A model generated the notes under the pieces. That model saw only the letters and a list, made by a program, of their open reading frames with translations, was not told the DNA's origin and made no database searches. From Ralstonia insidiosa (GTDB lineage Bacteria; Pseudomonadota; Gammaproteobacteria; Burkholderiales; Burkholderiaceae): a stretch of DNA of 64,000 nt. Location: assembly GCF_008801405.1 (NCBI RefSeq), contig NZ_VZPV01000002.1, positions 1,113,498 through 1,177,497 on the forward strand, read 5' to 3'. Below, in pieces: positions 8,179 to 17,046 of the stretch; the stretch's first letter is position 1; every line of letters starts with the position of its first letter. A program made the translations under genes and the position numbers.

Positions 8179-9585
8179 TTAAGCCGGAAACACCAGCCGG
8201 AACTCGGTCCGCCCACCCGGCGGGCTGCTGGCCTGCACCGTACCCCCGTGCAGGTCCATGATGGTCTTCACGATGGCCAGTCCCAACCCCGTGGACTGGC
8301 TGGATTGCGTGCGCGATGGGTCTTCCCTGTAGAAGCGCTCGAATAGGAGTGGCAGGCTCGCGGCCGGGATGGTTGGCCCCGGGTTGCGCACAGCGATGCT
8401 GATCGCTTGGGGCAGGCGTCCCACCACCACATCGATGCGCTCACCCGTTGGCGTGTAGCGCAGCGCGTTGTCCAGCAGATTGTTGATCGCGCGGCGCAGC
8501 AACGTCGCGTCTGCATGCACCTGCGCATCGCCCGTGACGTGGATGGCGATCTCGCGATCGGCGGCCACGGCTTCAAAGTAGTCCACCAGCACCTGAATTT
8601 CATGTCGTGCGTCCAACGGCGCTACGGACAACGCCACGCGCGCGTGATCGGCGCGCGCCAGAAACAACATGTCTTCGATCATGTGCGACAGGCGTGCGTA
8701 TTCCTCCAGGTTGGATTCGAGCACGCTGCGGTATTCCTCCACCGTGCGCGGGTGGGCGAGCGTGACTTCAGTCTGGCCGACGAGGTTGGCCAGCGGCGTG
8801 CGGAAGTCGTGCGCCAGGTCTGCCGAGAATTGCGAGAGCCGCGCAAAGCCGTCCTGCAGGCGCGTGAGCATGGCGTTGAGCGAGGCCAGCAGGTCAGCCA
8901 GCTCGCGCGGTGCCCCCTCAAGCGCAAGACGTGTGTCGAGCTGGCTGGGGACCACCGCCGCAGCCTGTCGCCCAATGCGCTCCAGCCCACGCAACGTGCT
9001 GCGCACCAGCAGCAGGCTCAGCAGCGCCACGGCAGCCACACCGCCCACCACCGCAAAGACGATGTGCCGCTGATAGTTGGCCAGTAGCGCAGCGCGGCTG
9101 TCGCCGTCCTGTGCTACCAGCACGATGACCTTGGTGCCGGTCTGCCCAAGCCAAGCCTCCGCCGCCACTGCTCGCGACGCAATGCCAGACATCGACGTCC
9201 AGGTGTGCACGGCCGATTCAGCGGGTGACGTTTCGGCCGGAATGGCAGGTGGCATCGTCACCGATTCGCCTTCCGGATTGACCTCGATCAGCGTGCGCCC
9301 CTCGGGCGAGGCCATGCGCAGGATCAGCCCGTCATGGCCAGAGACCACGTCGGTATAGCGGTGCGCACTGCGCGCCAGGTCGTCTGCGCTGGTCGCCTCG
9401 CTGGTCAGGTGGCGCAGCTGCGTGATCTTGCCGAGCAGCATGGTGTCGTCAGTGGCGCGCAACTGGGCGTTCAGCGCGTAGTACAGATACGCACCGGCCG
9501 CGGTGAGCGTGACGGCCGCCACCACAACGAAGGCCAGCACCAGCCGGCCGGCGAGCGATGCAGGCCAGCGCATCAGCGCGCCCAT
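8179..9585 (-). CDS. Heavy-metal sensor histidine kinase (CzcS/CopS type)
   Basis: A 468-aa membrane sensor kinase of the heavy-metal (CopS/CzcS/IrlS) family. TM1 spans about 15-36, a periplasmic sensor of about 135 residues follows, TM2 is about 175-194, then HAMP. The phosphoacceptor His is H259 in LAHDFRTPL, and the ATPase has NNLLDNALRYTP and STGLGLAIVKTIM. The start at 9585 shares a base with the response regulator stop (TAATG), so the two are coupled. Together with the regulator it is divergent from the PYTDG-repeat gene and czcCBA, its likely targets. The metal sensed cannot be read from the sequence; no His-rich or Met-rich cluster stands out in the periplasmic loop. Confidence 0.88.
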   Translation of the reverse strand: MGALMRWPASLAGRLVLAFVVVAAVTLTAAGAYLYYALNAQLRATDDTMLLGKITQLRHLTSEATSADDLARSAHRYTDVVSGHDGLILRMASPEGRTLIEVNPEGESVTMPPAIPAETSPAESAVHTWTSMSGIASRAVAAEAWLGQTGTKVIVLVAQDGDSRAALLANYQRHIVFAVVGGVAAVALLSLLLVRSTLRGLERIGRQAAAVVPSQLDTRLALEGAPRELADLLASLNAMLTRLQDGFARLSQFSADLAHDFRTPLANLVGQTEVTLAHPRTVEEYRSVLESNLEEYARLSHMIEDMLFLARADHARVALSVAPLDARHEIQVLVDYFEAVAADREIAIHVTGDAQVHADATLLRRAINNLLDNALRYTPTGERIDVVVGRLPQAISIAVRNPGPTIPAASLPLLFERFYREDPSRTQSSQSTGLGLAIVKTIMDLHGGTVQASSPPGGRTEFRLVFPA

Positions 9586-10259
9586 TAGCGCCCCACCGCG
9601 TCCAGCACGTAGCCCATGCCGCGCAACGTGTGGATCAGCTTGTGCTCGAAGGGGTCGTCCACCTTGGCGCGCAGGCGCCGGATCGACACGTCGACCACGT
9701 TGGTATTGCTGTCGAAGTTCACGTCCCACACCTGCGAGGCGATCAGCGAGCGCGACAGCACCTCGCCTGCGCGGCGTGCCAGCAGATGCAGCAGCGCGTA
9801 TTCCTTGGCGGTCAGGTCAATGCGTTGACCGGCACGTGTGACACGGCGCTTGATGGTGTCGATGCTCAGGTCGGCAATTTCCAGGACTTCGTTCTCGCGC
9901 AGCGGGCCGCGCCGCAGGATGGTGCGCACGCGCGCCACCAGTTCGGCAAAGGCGAAGGGTTTGACGAGGTAATCGTCGGCGCCCAGTTCCAGGCCCTTCA
10001 GACGATCGTTCAGATCATCACGCGCGGTCAGGAACAGCACCGGCGTGCTCTTTTGGCGGCGCAGTTGCTGGATGACCTGCCAGCCGTCCATGCCGGGCAG
10101 CATGACATCGAGCACGATCAGGTCGTAGTCGTGTTCCATGGCCTGGAAGAGGCCATCCGGGCCGGTGCGGGCGAGATCGGCCACAAAGCCGGATTCCGTC
10201 AGGCCCTTCAGGAGGTAGTCGCCCGCTTTGGGCTCGTCTTCAACGATGAGCAGTCGCAT
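9585..10259 (-). CDS. Heavy-metal response regulator, OmpR family (CopR/CzcR type)
   Basis: A 224-aa response regulator with receiver domain (phosphoacceptor D51 in LIVLDVMLPG, switch Lys in DDYLVKPFAF) and an OmpR/PhoB winged helix (NTNVVDVSIRRLRAKVDDPF near the end). The start MRLLIVEDEP at 10259 aligns with CopR/CzcR/IrlR proteins; an upstream in-frame start would add residues that lie in the promoter region. It is the first gene of the pair and reads away from the pump operon. The perfect palindrome at 10351-10366 in the shared promoter region is a likely binding site, implying autoregulation. Confidence 0.9.
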   Translation of the reverse strand: MRLLIVEDEPKAGDYLLKGLTESGFVADLARTGPDGLFQAMEHDYDLIVLDVMLPGMDGWQVIQQLRRQKSTPVLFLTARDDLNDRLKGLELGADDYLVKPFAFAELVARVRTILRRGPLRENEVLEIADLSIDTIKRRVTRAGQRIDLTAKEYALLHLLARRAGEVLSRSLIASQVWDVNFDSNTNVVDVSIRRLRAKVDDPFEHKLIHTLRGMGYVLDAVGR

Positions 10260-10350
10260 GATGAAAGTTGCGGGCGCGCGCGGTAGGGCGCTCCCGTCTT
10301 GGCTGCCGATGCCGCCACGATATGCCAAAACCCCAGCCGCGGGGCCGAAG

Positions 10351-10366
10351 ATGACAAGTTTGTCAT
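10351..10366. promoter_or_regulatory. CusR/CopR-type box ATGACAA-GT-TTGTCAT
   Basis: A perfect 7-2-7 inverted repeat in the 208-bp gap between the metal two-component genes and the PYTDG-repeat gene. It matches the core of the published E. coli CusR box (TGACAA, two bases, TTGTCA). A further half site, GGTCAT, follows at about 10372-10377. A candidate -10, TAGACT, lies near 10400 on the plus strand. The palindrome therefore sits where an activator of the pump operon would bind. Confidence 0.75.
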
Positions 10367-10467
10367 GTTCAGGTCATGCCCGCGTGGCGACCCCCTCCCT
10401 AGACTGGCCCCACTGACACCGCCCCCCTTCCTGTCTTGCTGGTGTCGGACTATCCAAGGAGATCATC

Positions 10468-10815
10468 ATGGCGATTCGATTCCAACGTGTATTGCCCCTG
10501 GCCGCTTCTGCCGCGCTGGCAGCGTTGCTGGCGTCCGGCCCTGCCGTGGCCGCGCAAGACCACCACGACGCCTGCTGTCTGCCGCAGATGGGACAGGTCA
10601 AGTCGATGACCGCGCCGCTGGCCAAGGCTGGCCCGCGTGACCCCTACACCGACGGCGCCAAAAACGGCGCACGCGATCCGTACACCGACGGCGCCGCCGC
10701 ACAAGCCGTGCTCGAAGCCCGCATCGGCCCGCGCGACCCGTACACCGATGGCGGCCTGACCGACACGCATGGCCCGCGCGAGCGCAATCCGTACACCGAC
10801 GGCGCCCTCGTGTGA
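10468..10815 (+). CDS. Small exported protein with four PYTDG repeats
   Basis: A 115-aa protein with a signal peptide (Ala-rich, cleavage near AVAAQ at about 28). After a short HHDACC segment, which could bind metal, the mature chain carries four copies of (R/N)-x-PYTDG: RDPYTDGA, RDPYTDGA, RDPYTDGG and RNPYTDGA, at roughly 20-residue intervals. I do not recognise a characterised family. An AAGGAG site lies 7 bp before the ATG. Its stop overlaps the czcC start (TGATG), so it is the first gene of the pump operon and is probably induced with it. A periplasmic metal-binding or accessory role is inference. Confidence 0.8.
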   Translation: MAIRFQRVLPLAASAALAALLASGPAVAAQDHHDACCLPQMGQVKSMTAPLAKAGPRDPYTDGAKNGARDPYTDGAAAQAVLEARIGPRDPYTDGGLTDTHGPRERNPYTDGALV

Positions 10816-12104
10816 TGCGTTGCAAGCCCTGGCTCTATCGGCCCGTTGGAGCGGCCCTTGCGTGTCTTCTGGCCGCTCCTTTGGCTGCCGTGGCGGCAAC
10901 TGACCCTGTCACCCCGGCAGCCCTTTCTGCAATTGCCTCCGCCGATGTGGTTACCGGCCAGACCGAACGCGTGACGCTGCAGCAAGCGGTGGAGCGCGCC
11001 ATGCAGACGCATCCCGCGCTGGCGGCGGCGGGCTACGAGATTGCCGCCAGTGAAGGTGCGGTGGATCAGGCGAGCCGCCTGCGCAACCCCGAGGCCGCGT
11101 TCATCACCGAAGACGTGCGCCGCAACCGCGCCACCATGACGGCGCAACTCAATATCCCGCTGGAGCTGGGCGGCAAGCGAGCAGCCCGTACGCGTGCAGC
11201 CGAACTGGGGCGTGACGCCGTCTCGCAAGATGCAGCTGTTCTGCGCGCCGAGCTGCGCGCCGACGTGACACGTGCGTTCTTTGACTTGCTGATTGCGCAG
11301 GAGCGCCTGACGCTGGCGCAGGCCTCCGACACGCTGGCTGCGCAGGCGGAGTCGGCTGCCACACGGCGCGTGCAAGCGGGCAAGGTGTCACCTGTGGAAC
11401 AGACCAAGGCGGGCGTGGCGCGTGCCAGCGCTGCCATTGAGTTGCGCGATGCGGGTGCAGAACTGCTGGTCGCGCAGCGCGCGTTGTCTGCATTCTGGGG
11501 TGGGGCGGATGCCGCACCGGAAGCCGACGGCAGTGCCGAGGTGCTGCCTGTTGTGCCGCGCGAAGCGCGTCAGGCCACCACCACACTGGACAACACCCCC
11601 CGTGCAGTCCGCGCCCGGCTGGAGATCGACCGCCGCCAGGCACTCGCCAACGTCGAGCGCAGCAAGCGCGTGCCGGATGTGATGGTCAACGTGGGGATCA
11701 AGCGCGACAGCAGTGCGAACAACAACATGGCGGTGCTCGGCATTGCCGTGCCGTTGCCGTTGTTCGACCGCAACCAGGGCAACCTGCTTGAAGCACAGCG
11801 CCTGGCTGACAAGGCCTTTGAAGACTACCGCGCGCTGCAACTCGAACAGAACGCCACTCTGGCCCAGGACGTTGCCCGGCTCGATGCGGCGCGCGCCGCT
11901 GTGCAGTCGCTGCGTCAGGACGTGCTGCCTGGCGCGCAGCGTGCCTATGACGCCGCGCGCATTGGCTTTGATGCCGGCAAGTTCAACTTTCTCGATGTGC
12001 TGGATGCCCAGCGCACGCTGTTTCAGGCGCGTGCGCAGTACTTGGCCGCGTTGTCGCGCGCACACCAGGCGGCAGCCGGCATCGATCGCATTCTCGGCCG
12101 GTGA
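10815..12104 (+). CDS. czcC: Heavy-metal efflux outer-membrane factor CzcC
   Basis: A 429-aa TolC-family outer-membrane channel with two OEP repeats and a signal peptide ending near AVAATD. It opens the mature region with VTLQQAVERAMQTHPALAAA, the usual OEP start, and carries the RNPEAAFITED and LELGGKRAARTRAAELG blocks seen in CzcC. It would connect the CzcA/CzcB complex to the outside. The ATG at 10815 overlaps the preceding stop; a GTG one codon earlier is also possible. It is followed at 24 bp by czcB. Confidence 0.9.
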   Translation: MRCKPWLYRPVGAALACLLAAPLAAVAATDPVTPAALSAIASADVVTGQTERVTLQQAVERAMQTHPALAAAGYEIAASEGAVDQASRLRNPEAAFITEDVRRNRATMTAQLNIPLELGGKRAARTRAAELGRDAVSQDAAVLRAELRADVTRAFFDLLIAQERLTLAQASDTLAAQAESAATRRVQAGKVSPVEQTKAGVARASAAIELRDAGAELLVAQRALSAFWGGADAAPEADGSAEVLPVVPREARQATTTLDNTPRAVRARLEIDRRQALANVERSKRVPDVMVNVGIKRDSSANNNMAVLGIAVPLPLFDRNQGNLLEAQRLADKAFEDYRALQLEQNATLAQDVARLDAARAAVQSLRQDVLPGAQRAYDAARIGFDAGKFNFLDVLDAQRTLFQARAQYLAALSRAHQAAAGIDRILGR

Positions 12105-12128
12105 TCCGGCACCTCTCACTTTGCTGAC

Positions 12129-13319
12129 ATGACTCTTCCACCGCAACAACGGCGCGCCATCGCGCTCATCGTCGTGCTGGGCACATTGGCCGCCGCCGGG
12201 CTGTGGTTCGGCATGGGCGCACGCCAGGCCGCCACCACCGAAGCAGAAGCCGCACCCGCGCCCGCCGCTGCAGAGCAGGCCGAGGCGCCGCACGCCGAGA
12301 CGCTCGCCATGACGGCCGAAGCCATTTCCAACGCCAAGATTGGCGTGGAGACGGCGGGTGTGACGGAGCTGCGCACGGAAGTCGTCCTGCCCGGCGAGAT
12401 CAAGCTCAACGAAGATCGCACCGCACACGTGGTGCCGCGGGTGGCGGGCGTGGCCGAGAAGGTGGCGGTGGAACTGGGCCAGCCTGTCAAGCAAGGCCAA
12501 CTGCTTGCTGTGCTGTCGAGCCCCGCGCTGTCAGACCAGCGCAGTGAGCTCCAGGCTGCGCAACAGCGCCTGGCACTGGCGCAGGAAACCCACGCGCGCG
12601 AGAAGCGCCTGTGGGAGCAGGGCATTGCCGCCGAACAGGACTATCAGCAGGCCCGCACGTCGTTGCAGGAAGCCCGCATTGCGGCGAACAACGCACGCCA
12701 GAAGTTGACGGCTATCGGCGCGGCGCCGACAGGGCCGACGCTCAACCGCTTCGAGCTGCGCGCGCCGTTTGACGGTGTGGTGGTTGCGAAGCATTTGTCG
12801 CAAGGCGAGGCGGTGCAGGCCGAGACGGCAGTCTTTACCGTGGCTGACCTGCGCACTGTGTGGGCAGATTTCTCGATTACCGCCAAGGACCTGGAAGCCG
12901 TGACCACCAACGCCGCCGCCACCGTCCATGCCACTGCCACCGGCACCGCCGTGCAGGGCAAAGTGTCGTACGTGGGCGCGTTGCTGGGCGAGCAGACCCG
13001 CACGGCACCTGCGCGTGTGACGTTGGACAACCCCAAGCTGGCCTGGCGCCCAGGCATGTTCGTCAACGTGTCGGTGGAGTCGGGCCGCACGCAGGTGCCC
13101 GTGGCCGTGCGCGCCGATGCCGTGCAAACGGTGGATGAAAAGCCTTCGGTGTTCGTCCCCGTTCCTGCGGGGTTCGAAGTGCGCCCGGTCAAGATCGGCC
13201 GTACCGACGGCACATGGACAGAGATTGTTGAAGGCCTGCCCGCCGGCACGCGCTACGCCGCCGCCAACAGCTACGTGCTGAAGGCGGAAGCCGGCAAGTC
13301 CGCCGATCACGGCCACTGA
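12129..13319 (+). CDS. czcB: Heavy-metal efflux membrane fusion protein CzcB
   Basis: A 396-aa periplasmic adaptor of the RND family. One N-terminal membrane segment (about 10-30) is followed by an Ala/Glu-rich linker, the biotinyl-lipoyl-like hairpin (VAGVAEKVAVELGQPVKQGQ), a coiled-coil hairpin (about 135-205), a second lipoyl half (FELRAPFDGVVVAKHLSQGE) and beta-barrel and membrane-proximal domains. It lacks the C-terminal His-rich metal domain found in some CzcB/CusB relatives apart from a terminal DHGH. It would link CzcA to CzcC. The gene is 24 bp after czcC and 10 bp before czcA. Confidence 0.9.
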   Translation: MTLPPQQRRAIALIVVLGTLAAAGLWFGMGARQAATTEAEAAPAPAAAEQAEAPHAETLAMTAEAISNAKIGVETAGVTELRTEVVLPGEIKLNEDRTAHVVPRVAGVAEKVAVELGQPVKQGQLLAVLSSPALSDQRSELQAAQQRLALAQETHAREKRLWEQGIAAEQDYQQARTSLQEARIAANNARQKLTAIGAAPTGPTLNRFELRAPFDGVVVAKHLSQGEAVQAETAVFTVADLRTVWADFSITAKDLEAVTTNAAATVHATATGTAVQGKVSYVGALLGEQTRTAPARVTLDNPKLAWRPGMFVNVSVESGRTQVPVAVRADAVQTVDEKPSVFVPVPAGFEVRPVKIGRTDGTWTEIVEGLPAGTRYAAANSYVLKAEAGKSADHGH

Positions 13320-13329
13320 AGGAGGCGCC

Positions 13330-16300
13330 ATGTTCGAACGCCTTCTGCGTACCGTCATTGCCCAGCGCTGGCTGGTGCTGCTGGCTGTGCTGGCCGCTGC
13401 CGTATTCGGCGCGTATAGCTACACGCGCCTGTCCATCGATGCGGTGCCCGACATCACCAACGTGCAGGTGCAGATCAACACACCGGCACCGGGCTATTCA
13501 CCGCTGGAGACCGAGCAGCGTGTCACCTATCCGCTGGAGACGGCCATGGCCGGGCTGCCAAAGCTGGAGCAGACGCGTTCGCTGTCGCGCTATGGCCTAT
13601 CGCAAGTCACCGTCATCTTCAAGGAAGGCACCGACATCTACTTCGCGCGCCAGTTGGTGAGCGAACGCCTGCAGGCGGCCAAGGAACAACTACCAGCCGG
13701 CATGGCGCCGAGCATGGGCCCGGTTTCTACGGGGCTGGGCGAAATCTATCTCTGGACCGTCGAAGCCGATGCCAATGCGCGCAAGCCTGACGGCACCGCC
13801 TACACGCCGGCCGACCTGCGCGAGCTGCAGGACTGGGTGATCCGCCCACAGATCCGCAATGTGCCCGGTGTGACGGAGGTGAACACCATCGGCGGGTTTG
13901 CCAAGGAGTTTCTGGTGGCAACCAGCCCCGAGCGCCTGGCCTCGTACAAGCTCACGCTGGCCGACGTGGTGGCTGCGCTCGATCGCAACAACGCCAACGT
14001 CGGCGCCGGCTATATCGAGCGCAAGGGGGAGCAGTACCTCGTGCGTGCCCCCGGACAGTTACGTGACGCGGCCGACATCGGCAACGTCGTGCTGGCAAGC
14101 CCCAACGGCACACCCGTGCGCCTGCGTGACGTGGCCACCATCGAGAGCGGCAGTGAACTGCGCACCGGCGCAGCCACCAGCAACGGGCGCGAAGTCGTGC
14201 TCGGCACCGCATTCTTGCTGATGGGCGAAAACAGCCGCACGGTGTCGCAGGCGGTGGACAAGCGCATGCAGGAGATCCGCAAGACGCTGCCTGCGGGCAT
14301 CCGTGTCGAGTCCGTGTATGACCGCACGGTGCTCGTCGACAAGGCCATCGCCACCGTCAAGAAGAACCTGCTGGAAGGCGCCATCCTGGTCATGGCTGTC
14401 CTGTTCCTGTTCCTTGGCAACCTGCGCGCGGCAGTGCTGACTGCGCTGGTGATTCCGCTGTCGATGCTGATGACCTTCAGCGGCATGGTGTCGGCCAAGG
14501 TCAGCGCCAACCTGATGAGTCTGGGCGCGCTGGACTTCGGCATCATCGTCGACGGTGCGGTGGTGATCGTCGAAAACTGCGTGCGGCGCCTGGCACATGC
14601 ACAGGAGCAACGCGGCCGACCGCTCACACCTGCCGAACGCTTTGAAGAGGTATTCGAGGCGGCCCGCGAGGCGCGTCGCCCGCTGCTGTATGGCCAGCTC
14701 ATCATCATGGTCGTATACCTGCCGATCTTTGCGCTGTCGGGCGTGGAAGGAAAGATGTTCCACCCGATGGCGATGACGGTGGTGCTGGCACTGGCGGCGG
14801 CCATGATTCTTTCCATCACGTTTGTGCCGGCAGCGGTGGCGCTGTTCATTGGCGAGCGCGTGGCGGAGAAGGAGAACCGCCTGATGGGCTGGGCGCGCCG
14901 CCTGTACGCCCCGCTGCTTGAGCGCGTGCTGGCCGCACCGGCGGTGGTGCTGACCTTTGCCGCTGTCGCAGTGACAGTCTCGCTGGTGGCCGCCACACGC
15001 CTGGGCGCAGAGTTCGTGCCCAACCTGAACGAAGGTGATTTCTCCATCCAGGCGATGCGCGTGCCGGGCACGGGTCTGGCGCAATCGCTCGACATGCAGA
15101 TGCAGATCGAGCGCACGCTCAAGGCGAAATTCCCAGAGATCGAACGCGTCTTCGCCCGCACCGGCACGGCCGAGGTGGCAACGGATGTGATGCCGCCCAG
15201 CATCTCCGATGGCTACATCATGCTCAAGCCGGAGAAGGACTGGCCCGCTGGTCCCGACGGCAAACGCCAGGATCGGCGTACGCGCGACCAACTGCTCGCC
15301 GACATCCGCACCACGGTGGAGGCACTGCCCGGCAACGCGTACGAGTTCTCGCAGCCGATCCAGTTGCGCTTTAATGAACTGATCTCGGGCGTGCGCAGCG
15401 ACGTAGCGGTCAAGCTGTTCGGCGACGACATGAGCGTGCTGGAAGCGCAGGCTAAGATCGTGGCGGCGCAGCTCGGCAAGCTGGCCGGCGCCACTGAAGT
15501 GAAAATCGAGCAGACGGGTGGCCTGCCGTTTCTCAACGTCGACATCGACCGCGACAAGGCCGCACGCTACGGGCTGTCGATCGGCGTGATTCAGGACACG
15601 GTGTCGGCGGCCATTGGTGGCAAGGATGCGGGCACAGTGTTCCAGGGTGATCGTCGTTTCGGCATCGTGGTGCGTCTGCCGGAAACCTTGCGCAGTGACC
15701 CTGCCGCGCTCGGCCGGCTGCCGCTCGCGCTGCCCAACGGCCAGGGTTACGTGCCGCTGTCCGACGTGGCGACGCTCAAGGAGGTCACCGGCCCCAACCA
15801 GGTCAGCCGCGAGGACGGCAAGCGCCGCATCGTCATCAGCGCCAATGTGCGCGGGCGTGATATCGGCTCGTTCGTGGAGGAGGCGCAGACCGTGCTCGAT
15901 GCGCAGGTGCGCTTGCCGACCGGCTACTGGATGGCGTGGGGCGGCCAGTTCGAGCAGCTGCAGTCGGCCACCGAGCGCCTGCAGATCGTGGTGCCGTTGG
16001 CACTGGCAATGGTGCTCACGCTGCTGTTCATGATGTTCGGCAACCTGAAGGATGGCTTGCTGGTGTTCTCCGGCATTCCGTTTGCACTGTCGGGCGGCAT
16101 CCTGGCGCTGGCGTTGCGCGGCATTCCGCTATCGATCTCCGCGGCGGTGGGCTTTATCGCGCTGTCGGGCGTGGCGGTGTTGAACGGGCTGGTGATGCTG
16201 AGTTTCATCCGCAGCCTGCGTGAGGGTGGGCAGTCCGTCGATGAGGCAGTGCGTGAGGGCGCGCTGACGCGTTTGCGCCCGGTGCTGATGACGGCACTAG

Positions 16301-16518
16301 TGGCATCGCTCGGCTTCGTGCCGATGGCGCTGGCGACCGGCACCGGTGCAGAGGTGCAGCGTCCGCTGGCAACCGTGGTGATCGGTGGGATCTTGTCGTC
16401 GACGGCGCTGACGCTGCTGGTGCTGCCGGTGTTGTATCGCCTGGTGTATCGACGTGATGACGAGCGGGACGGTGCAATGGCGCAGGCGGATGCGGCACTG
16501 CCATCCGCTGCGCCGTAG
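13330..16518 (+). CDS. czcA: Heavy-metal RND efflux pump CzcA (HME family)
   Basis: A 1062-aa proton-driven RND pump with 12 predicted membrane helices and two large periplasmic loops. It reads throughout like Cupriavidus CzcA (RWLVLLAV start, DAVPDITNVQVQ, EQRVTYPLE, LSRYGLSQVTVIFKEGTD). The TM4 proton-relay signature is DFGIIVDGAVVIVEN (about 402-416), the form reported for Zn/Co/Cd pumps and different from the Cu/Ag (CusA) form. It is the last gene of the PYTDG-czcCBA operon. Expected substrates are divalent cations (Zn, Cd, Co), although the promoter palindrome resembles a copper-response box. Confidence 0.93.
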   Translation: MFERLLRTVIAQRWLVLLAVLAAAVFGAYSYTRLSIDAVPDITNVQVQINTPAPGYSPLETEQRVTYPLETAMAGLPKLEQTRSLSRYGLSQVTVIFKEGTDIYFARQLVSERLQAAKEQLPAGMAPSMGPVSTGLGEIYLWTVEADANARKPDGTAYTPADLRELQDWVIRPQIRNVPGVTEVNTIGGFAKEFLVATSPERLASYKLTLADVVAALDRNNANVGAGYIERKGEQYLVRAPGQLRDAADIGNVVLASPNGTPVRLRDVATIESGSELRTGAATSNGREVVLGTAFLLMGENSRTVSQAVDKRMQEIRKTLPAGIRVESVYDRTVLVDKAIATVKKNLLEGAILVMAVLFLFLGNLRAAVLTALVIPLSMLMTFSGMVSAKVSANLMSLGALDFGIIVDGAVVIVENCVRRLAHAQEQRGRPLTPAERFEEVFEAAREARRPLLYGQLIIMVVYLPIFALSGVEGKMFHPMAMTVVLALAAAMILSITFVPAAVALFIGERVAEKENRLMGWARRLYAPLLERVLAAPAVVLTFAAVAVTVSLVAATRLGAEFVPNLNEGDFSIQAMRVPGTGLAQSLDMQMQIERTLKAKFPEIERVFARTGTAEVATDVMPPSISDGYIMLKPEKDWPAGPDGKRQDRRTRDQLLADIRTTVEALPGNAYEFSQPIQLRFNELISGVRSDVAVKLFGDDMSVLEAQAKIVAAQLGKLAGATEVKIEQTGGLPFLNVDIDRDKAARYGLSIGVIQDTVSAAIGGKDAGTVFQGDRRFGIVVRLPETLRSDPAALGRLPLALPNGQGYVPLSDVATLKEVTGPNQVSREDGKRRIVISANVRGRDIGSFVEEAQTVLDAQVRLPTGYWMAWGGQFEQLQSATERLQIVVPLALAMVLTLLFMMFGNLKDGLLVFSGIPFALSGGILALALRGIPLSISAAVGFIALSGVAVLNGLVMLSFIRSLREGGQSVDEAVREGALTRLRPVLMTALVASLGFVPMALATGTGAEVQRPLATVVIGGILSSTALTLLVLPVLYRLVYRRDDERDGAMAQADAALPSAAP

Positions 16519-16527
16519 CAGGAGAAG

Positions 16528-16962
16528 TTACTCGGCTTGCAGTGCTGCGATGATCTTTTCGGCGTGGGCCTTCAGCTTGTCGCTGTCGGCCTGCACGCGT
16601 GCGTGCGGCTGCAGCGGCGTATCGCTGTAGCGCGGCAGCACGTGGAAGTGCACGTGCGGCACGGTCTGGCCGGCAGCGCTGCCGTTGAGTTGGAAGATGG
16701 CAATGCCCGGCGGCGTGAAGGCCGCGCGCACGGCACGGGCCAGCTTGCGCGTGGTGCGGATGGCGGCCGAGGCGGCCTCGTCCGACAGGTCGAACAACTC
16801 CGCTGCGCTTTCCTTGGGCAGCACCAGAACGTGGCCGTCGGCCTGCGGCATGATGTCCATGAAGGCGATGGTGTGGTCGTCCTCATACACCTTGATACAG
16901 GGCAGTTCGCCGCGCAGGATCTTGGCGAAGATGTTCTGGTCGTTGTACGTCGCGTCAGGCAT
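16528..16962 (-). CDS. HIT family protein (histidine triad nucleotide hydrolase-like)
   Basis: A 144-aa HIT-domain protein. The catalytic triad motif is QTVPHVHFHVLPR (His-x-His-x-His), preceded by the substrate strand VYEDDHTIAFMDIMPQADGHVLVLP. These enzymes hydrolyse nucleotide phosphoramidates or dinucleoside polyphosphates. I chose the ATG at 16962, which has GGAG 7-10 bp upstream; a TTG at 16977 would place that ribosome site within the gene. It is monocistronic, converging on czcA with only 9 bp between stops. Confidence 0.92.
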   Translation of the reverse strand: MPDATYNDQNIFAKILRGELPCIKVYEDDHTIAFMDIMPQADGHVLVLPKESAAELFDLSDEAASAAIRTTRKLARAVRAAFTPPGIAIFQLNGSAAGQTVPHVHFHVLPRYSDTPLQPHARVQADSDKLKAHAEKIIAALQAE

Positions 16963-17046
16963 GGATGTCTCCGGCAAAACAAGAAAGGGCAGCGCGCAGT
17001 ATATCTGCCACAGGCGGGCGCTCGTATGGTGTGAACTTGGCGTAGA

